Below are positions 4,444 through 7,772 of a stretch of DNA of 7,772 nucleotides, piece by piece. A program made the translations under genes and the position numbers. The stretch comes from an uncultured Erysipelotrichaceae bacterium (GTDB lineage Bacteria > Bacillota_I > Bacilli_A > Erysipelotrichales > Erysipelotrichaceae), in contig CANPNQ010000041.1 of the NCBI GenBank assembly GCA_947575425.1, positions 1-7,772 of the forward strand. Reading direction: 5' to 3'. Numbering within the stretch: the first letter of the stretch is position 1; every line of letters starts with the position of its first letter. The notes beneath the pieces are model-generated. The model worked only from the letters and a program-made list of their open reading frames with translations, searched no databases and had not been told where the DNA came from.

Positions 4444-6076
4444 GCATTTTGTGCTTTTCAATCAACCGCTCCACTTTAGCATCGTTCAATCTATATGCTG
4501 TTATAATTGAATTTTTATAATCAGGATTATCCCCAATTACTGACAATCTAATCAAAATATTTAAGTTATGTTCATCCGTTTTCTTTACCATAAAGATCGA
4601 ATTTATATGTTTTGTATCTTTTATGATAATATCAGGCGATTCAACACAAGACTTACAATACAGTTTAAAACTATTGTAATCATTCGAATGCCTTTCAACT
4701 ATATGTTGCTCTCGCTCACTTGTCAAAATCACATCCTGAGTTTGCACTTCCCCAAATTCATCTTGAATATTCATTTTATCTAATTTACCTATACTTTTAT
4801 ATTCAAGCATCTCATCACCCTTATCATTGCTTATGTCTATTTTATCACCATTCACCTTATTTTTCACCATATTGTTATCTAAATAAATCTTTTCTCTGTG
4901 AGAATGCCGCTTAAATTCCGGATGCTCTTTTAAGAAATCTCTTAATTCTTTTTGACACTGCATTAGGTGCTGCTTTGCTTTTGCTTTGTTCTCATCATCA
5001 ACACATCCAATAAGCATTCGCTTTGCTCGCCTTATTTTGTTTTCAAGCCGCCTTTGCTTTTGCTCATTCTCATAATTAGTAAGGGCTTCTTTCTTGTCAT
5101 GTACTTGTGGCAATCTTGTAATGCCTTCAAAGTATGTCGCAAGAGTATGACGACAATTAGGGTGTAATAAGCCTGCCATGATCGCTTCGGATAATAATTT
5201 ATATTTTCCCTTGTGTTTATCCATATACTCTTTACTTGGATGGCTATAAACATCATCAATCAACACCTCCCCTTGCCACGGAAAACACAACTTACAGCAA
5301 TTTCCATGGCTAGAAACAAATATAAGATGTCGCCCCATTTCATCACGCTTTGCCCCTTCTCCCAGTAACCTTGCTCTGTGTTGTGCAGTACGCAAAACCA
5401 TTTCTGCATAGGCAGCGATATTAACATACCGCAGTATATTTCCATCCTTATCCTTGTAGGCGATACTATTTATACCCTTTGACAGAAAATCCTCTGTTGC
5501 GATATCTATTGCTTTATCCAGTGATATGGCACCGTTGGAAAGTTGGATTTTTGCATTATAAATTGTCTGCCGATATACATCGCCCATCTTTCGATGTACT
5601 GCCTGATCTGCTCTCTCCATGTCGCTTTTAACTGTTTTAATCATTGCCTCCAGCTTCCTTTTGTTCACACCAAAGAAGCTTTTTTCCTGTGGAGGTATCT
5701 TATTCACTTCTCCTGTATTCTTGTTATTCTCTGGCAATGAAATAGTTCCTTTATCCAGTTTAATTTGTGCTTGCTTTGCCATCTGCTCAACATTTTGCTT
5801 GCCCTTATTATAAGCATGTTTCAGCACCTTGCTTATGGCCTCTTTGACTTCAGATCGATGCTCCCCGATGATCCGCTGGTTTTCTTTGCGATACTTCTCG
5901 ATATTCCGTAGCATTGCCACTTGCCACATTTCCCAACTAAATCCTGCTTGCGTCTCGTCTTTTTTATGCTTGATCAGGTTACGATAGAATGAATAGACAA
6001 GTTCCATTTCCATATTTTCATAAATTGTCTTTAATTCGTATCCGTCGTAATCTTTTTCTTTTTCCTTTGGCATCAT
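4427..6076 (-). CDS. MuF-type minor head protein (Phage_min_cap2) with C-terminal PBECR-like RNase toxin domain
   Basis: A 549-residue minor head protein, probably bound to the portal inside the head and possibly ejected with DNA. Residues ~1-240 are helical. The MuF-like core at ~245-320 contains HGNCCKLCFPW (257-267, CxxC at 261/264) and LLHPNCRH (303-310), the Cys/His pattern usual in this family. Residues ~335-400 are a charged helical region (QRRLENKIRRAKRM). After a linker (~400-425), residues ~430-549 form a different domain: SEREQHIVERH (453-463), SPDIII (480-485), FMVKK, and NSIITAYR (522-529), the pattern of PBECR-type nuclease domains of the Barnase/EndoU/ColicinE5/RelE fold, seen as toxin ends of phage MuF proteins. 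H458, R462, H463, T526 and R529 are candidate active-site residues by pattern. The start overlaps the portal stop as ATGA (6076-6073). The C-terminal domain DNA is markedly AT-rich. Confidence 0.8.
   Translation of the reverse strand: MMPKEKEKDYDGYELKTIYENMEMELVYSFYRNLIKHKKDETQAGFSWEMWQVAMLRNIEKYRKENQRIIGEHRSEVKEAISKVLKHAYNKGKQNVEQMAKQAQIKLDKGTISLPENNKNTGEVNKIPPQEKSFFGVNKRKLEAMIKTVKSDMERADQAVHRKMGDVYRQTIYNAKIQLSNGAISLDKAIDIATEDFLSKGINSIAYKDKDGNILRYVNIAAYAEMVLRTAQHRARLLGEGAKRDEMGRHLIFVSSHGNCCKLCFPWQGEVLIDDVYSHPSKEYMDKHKGKYKLLSEAIMAGLLHPNCRHTLATYFEGITRLPQVHDKKEALTNYENEQKQRRLENKIRRAKRMLIGCVDDENKAKAKQHLMQCQKELRDFLKEHPEFKRHSHREKIYLDNNMVKNKVNGDKIDISNDKGDEMLEYKSIGKLDKMNIQDEFGEVQTQDVILTSEREQHIVERHSNDYNSFKLYCKSCVESPDIIIKDTKHINSIFMVKKTDEHNLNILIRLSVIGDNPDYKNSIITAYRLNDAKVERLIEKHKMLYKKE
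4698..4726 (-). promoter_or_regulatory. Promoter-like boxes inside the toxin domain
   Basis: Minus-strand TTGACA (4726-4721) and TATAGT (4703-4698) are separated by 17 bases, an 11 of 12 match to the sigma-A consensus. They fall in codons for the conserved LTSEREQHIVE stretch of the toxin domain, so the match may be forced by protein sequence in AT-rich DNA. If used, transcription would start about 280 bases before the start site of the intergenic promoter. Confidence 0.3.
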
Positions 6077-7614
6077 TCATCATCCTGTTTGTAATCGTCT
6101 TGCGTTGGTGCTGTGCCCCCTAGATCATCAAACTCTCCGATCGTTGGCTCTTGTGTTTCCATAAAACCATTTTCCATCCGTAGCCGCCTTACTTCTTCGG
6201 CTTTCCAATCATCATCCTTGCTGTCACCGTACATCTCATCCACGGATGCCTCAATCGACATGATAACCTTTCCCGGTCGCGCCTTCGACACTGTTTCAAC
6301 GGTTGCTTCAAAAGAAGGGCTTGCATATTCGCCAAAATCAATCGTCACTTCCTCGTCATCACCGCTGCTTTTCTTTGTATATTCATCATACGCTTTAATC
6401 ACGCTGTTCAACAAAGCGGGCAAAGTTTTTTGAATGGCTTCTATGATGATGTTACGGGTGTATAGGGTTGTCTTTTCCTTTTCTCTTTGTGCTTCCGCAT
6501 TATCCATCTTTTTCGTGTCAATGCCCAATGTGGACGGTGATAGAATGCCTTGCAAACACAAATCAAGGAAGGTAATATATGACTGCAAATAGTTTTCTGA
6601 AGGTATGATGGGCTGTGTCACGTTGATCTGTCCCTGATTTCCTTCTTTCATGGCCCCTTCGATCATTAAGAATCGATCGTCATATTGATTGAAATTCAGC
6701 ATTTCTCCCGTGCTTGGGTCTCTTGGGATTAGCGTTTCGGGTATATATTGTTTTGCTCTTGCGGCTCTTACCGCATCGCTCCATTGGCTGATAATCTCAT
6801 CGAAACCGTCAAAGGAAGATGTTTTCTTATCGAAGATACTTTCCCCTCGATATTCCCACTTTGTGCTGTCTTTGATTTTAAAAGGAACAGCCATACAAAA
6901 ACGACCGTTTATAATGCCTTGTTCTGTTTCACTGTATCCCCCAAAGCCCAAGTCACTTAACATTGCAGTTTGCGGAATTCTATCTAATGGCAGCGGATCA
7001 TTTTGTCCCCATTCCGTTAAAACATTTTTGATATAGCCGTATCCATAATGCTCATAGAGCGCATAGCGCTTTTGATTGTGCTTGTACTCCGTCTTGAATA
7101 CGCATTCCTGAAAGCGCCCGCGCTTATAGATAATTTCCACTTTATCGCCGGGAATAAATTCAATGATGGGATATTGTGAGAGCGATCTGTCAAATGATAA
7201 TTTAAAAGCGCCATCCCCAATGAACAGCGCTTCCTTGACTGCTTTTCGCAGTACTTCATTAAAATTGTTATCCCTTGCGATCTCATCCCAATCCACTTGG
7301 CGACTTTCCATCGTGATGCCGTTTAAATCTCTGATGACAATATCGGTCAATACCTGCACCATCAGTGCCGGTAAGCCCGAATGTATCTTTCGGATTTTAA
7401 TTCGCGGACTGGCCGACCAAAAATACGAATAATCTCGTTCCAGCTGCTTATAGAATTGTTCCAGTTCTTCAGGATCGCCGCGCATCCATATACGATTTTT
7501 GATGGCATTTGTTTCAAAATTGAATGTTTCATCGATCGTATAGTCTCTTTTCTGCGCCGCCTCTATATTGAGCCATCCGCGTATTGCATCTTTTACTTTG
7601 TTCATCACATTCAT
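6073..7614 (-). CDS. Portal protein (SPP1 gp6-like)
   Basis: A 513-residue portal, which as a ring forms the DNA entry channel at one head vertex, docks the terminase motor and nucleates capsid assembly. Seen: N-terminal helices with WMRGDPEELEQFYKQL (~43-58); an early wing segment (SGLPALMVQVLTDIVIRDL); AVKEALFIGDGAFKLSFDRS (125-144), the usual portal helix-glycine turn; a beta-rich wing region with KVEIIYKRGRFQECVFKTEY; a long helical region with ILSPSTLGID (357-366) and DNAEAQREKEKTTLYTRN (371-388), which is the tunnel/stem part and very typical of Bacillota portals of this group; and an acidic C-terminus. Length is usual for the family. The ATG is 8 bases after GGAGG (7627-7623), which lies in the terminase stop region, and the 3' end overlaps the MuF start. 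Another in-frame ATG three codons on (MNKV) is a possible alternative. Confidence 0.85.
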   Translation of the reverse strand: MNVMNKVKDAIRGWLNIEAAQKRDYTIDETFNFETNAIKNRIWMRGDPEELEQFYKQLERDYSYFWSASPRIKIRKIHSGLPALMVQVLTDIVIRDLNGITMESRQVDWDEIARDNNFNEVLRKAVKEALFIGDGAFKLSFDRSLSQYPIIEFIPGDKVEIIYKRGRFQECVFKTEYKHNQKRYALYEHYGYGYIKNVLTEWGQNDPLPLDRIPQTAMLSDLGFGGYSETEQGIINGRFCMAVPFKIKDSTKWEYRGESIFDKKTSSFDGFDEIISQWSDAVRAARAKQYIPETLIPRDPSTGEMLNFNQYDDRFLMIEGAMKEGNQGQINVTQPIIPSENYLQSYITFLDLCLQGILSPSTLGIDTKKMDNAEAQREKEKTTLYTRNIIIEAIQKTLPALLNSVIKAYDEYTKKSSGDDEEVTIDFGEYASPSFEATVETVSKARPGKVIMSIEASVDEMYGDSKDDDWKAEEVRRLRMENGFMETQEPTIGEFDDLGGTAPTQDDYKQDDE

Positions 7615-7617
7615 ATG

Positions 7618-7772
7618 CTATTCCTCCGTTCTTACATATCGCACAAATGGCAGCCATCCGTATTGGCTGGCATTGATCGTATGATCGTTTCGATCTTCCG
7701 GTTCGTATTTATCCTCTTGCCAAGAATAACACTCTATTTCTTTTAAATGCTCCTTGCAATGTTCAACCACCA
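7618..7772 (-). CDS. Terminase large subunit, C-terminal fragment
   Basis: Only the last 50 residues and the stop are inside the window; the gene enters from the right edge. The peptide contains EIECYSWQEDKYEPEDRNDH followed by TINASQYGWLPF, the pattern near the end of the terminase nuclease domain, where a conserved acidic/His-containing 'D..DH.iDA.RY' type motif lies just before the C-terminus. In this copy Asn stands where Asp is common (INAS rather than IDA), which is seen in some families and should not be over-read from a fragment. The protein cuts and pumps phage DNA into the head. The stop lies 3 bases before the portal ATG, and the portal ribosome binding site is inside its last codons. 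Confidence 0.75.
   Translation of the reverse strand, partial: VVEHCKEHLKEIECYSWQEDKYEPEDRNDHTINASQYGWLPFVRYVRTEE

Noticed and set aside
7381..7746. 121-codon plus-strand frame opposite the portal/terminase junction
   Set aside because: It runs antisense across two supported genes and their junction, with no supporting start signal or known domain.
1..7772. CRISPR arrays, tRNA genes, insertion sequences or attachment sites
   Set aside because: I found no regularly spaced repeats, cloverleaf-like sequence, transposase frames or terminal inverted repeats; the window is filled by head and tail genes.

Overview
This window is a slice of a tailed-phage or prophage late operon, most likely from a low-to-moderate GC Bacillota host (Clostridia/Erysipelotrichia-like). 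The grounds are near-perfect GGAGG ribosome binding sites before most genes, sigma-A-type promoter boxes, and a head gene set of the SPP1/A118-like kind found in Bacillota siphophages. No species can be named from the sequence. Every real gene lies on the minus strand, so the operon reads from high to low coordinates.

In reading order: the C-terminal end of the large terminase (7618-7772, cut by the window edge); the portal (6073-7614); a Phage_min_cap2/MuF-type minor head protein (4427-6076) whose last ~120 residues look like a PBECR-type (Barnase/EndoU/ColicinE5/RelE-like) RNase toxin domain; an intergenic block (4232-4426) with its own promoter, a compact foldable RNA and two tandem terminators; a 51-residue charged helical protein (4076-4231); a 148-base gap; the scaffold (3310-3927); the major capsid protein (2392-3297); a 91-residue charged protein (2104-2379); the head-tail connection series of connector (1712-2071), probable head-closure protein (1380-1727), HK97-gp10-like tail-completion protein (973-1383) and probable tail terminator (575-976); the tail tube protein (98-571); and the first 28 codons of a probable tail assembly chaperone (1-85). 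No protease gene lies between portal and capsid, and the capsid protein has no visible N-terminal delta domain, as in SPP1-like phages that use a separate scaffold.

Together the genes build and fill the head (terminase, portal, MuF, scaffold, capsid), close it (connector and stopper proteins) and start the tail (terminator, tube, chaperone). Gene junctions are tight (ATGA overlaps, or ribosome binding sites overlapping the preceding stop) except around the MuF/scaffold boundary.

The most interesting part is that boundary, 4232-4443. A promoter with TTTACA and TATAAT boxes exactly 17 bases apart overlaps the MuF 3' end. About 25 bases after its expected start comes an RNA that can fold into an 8-bp closing stem around two hairpins, followed by two consecutive intrinsic terminators, all inside an operon whose downstream genes (scaffold, capsid) are essential. 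This suggests a free-standing small phage RNA or a cis-acting attenuation/antitermination element. The MuF toxin domain just upstream is clearly more AT-rich than the rest of the operon, consistent with an exchangeable cassette.
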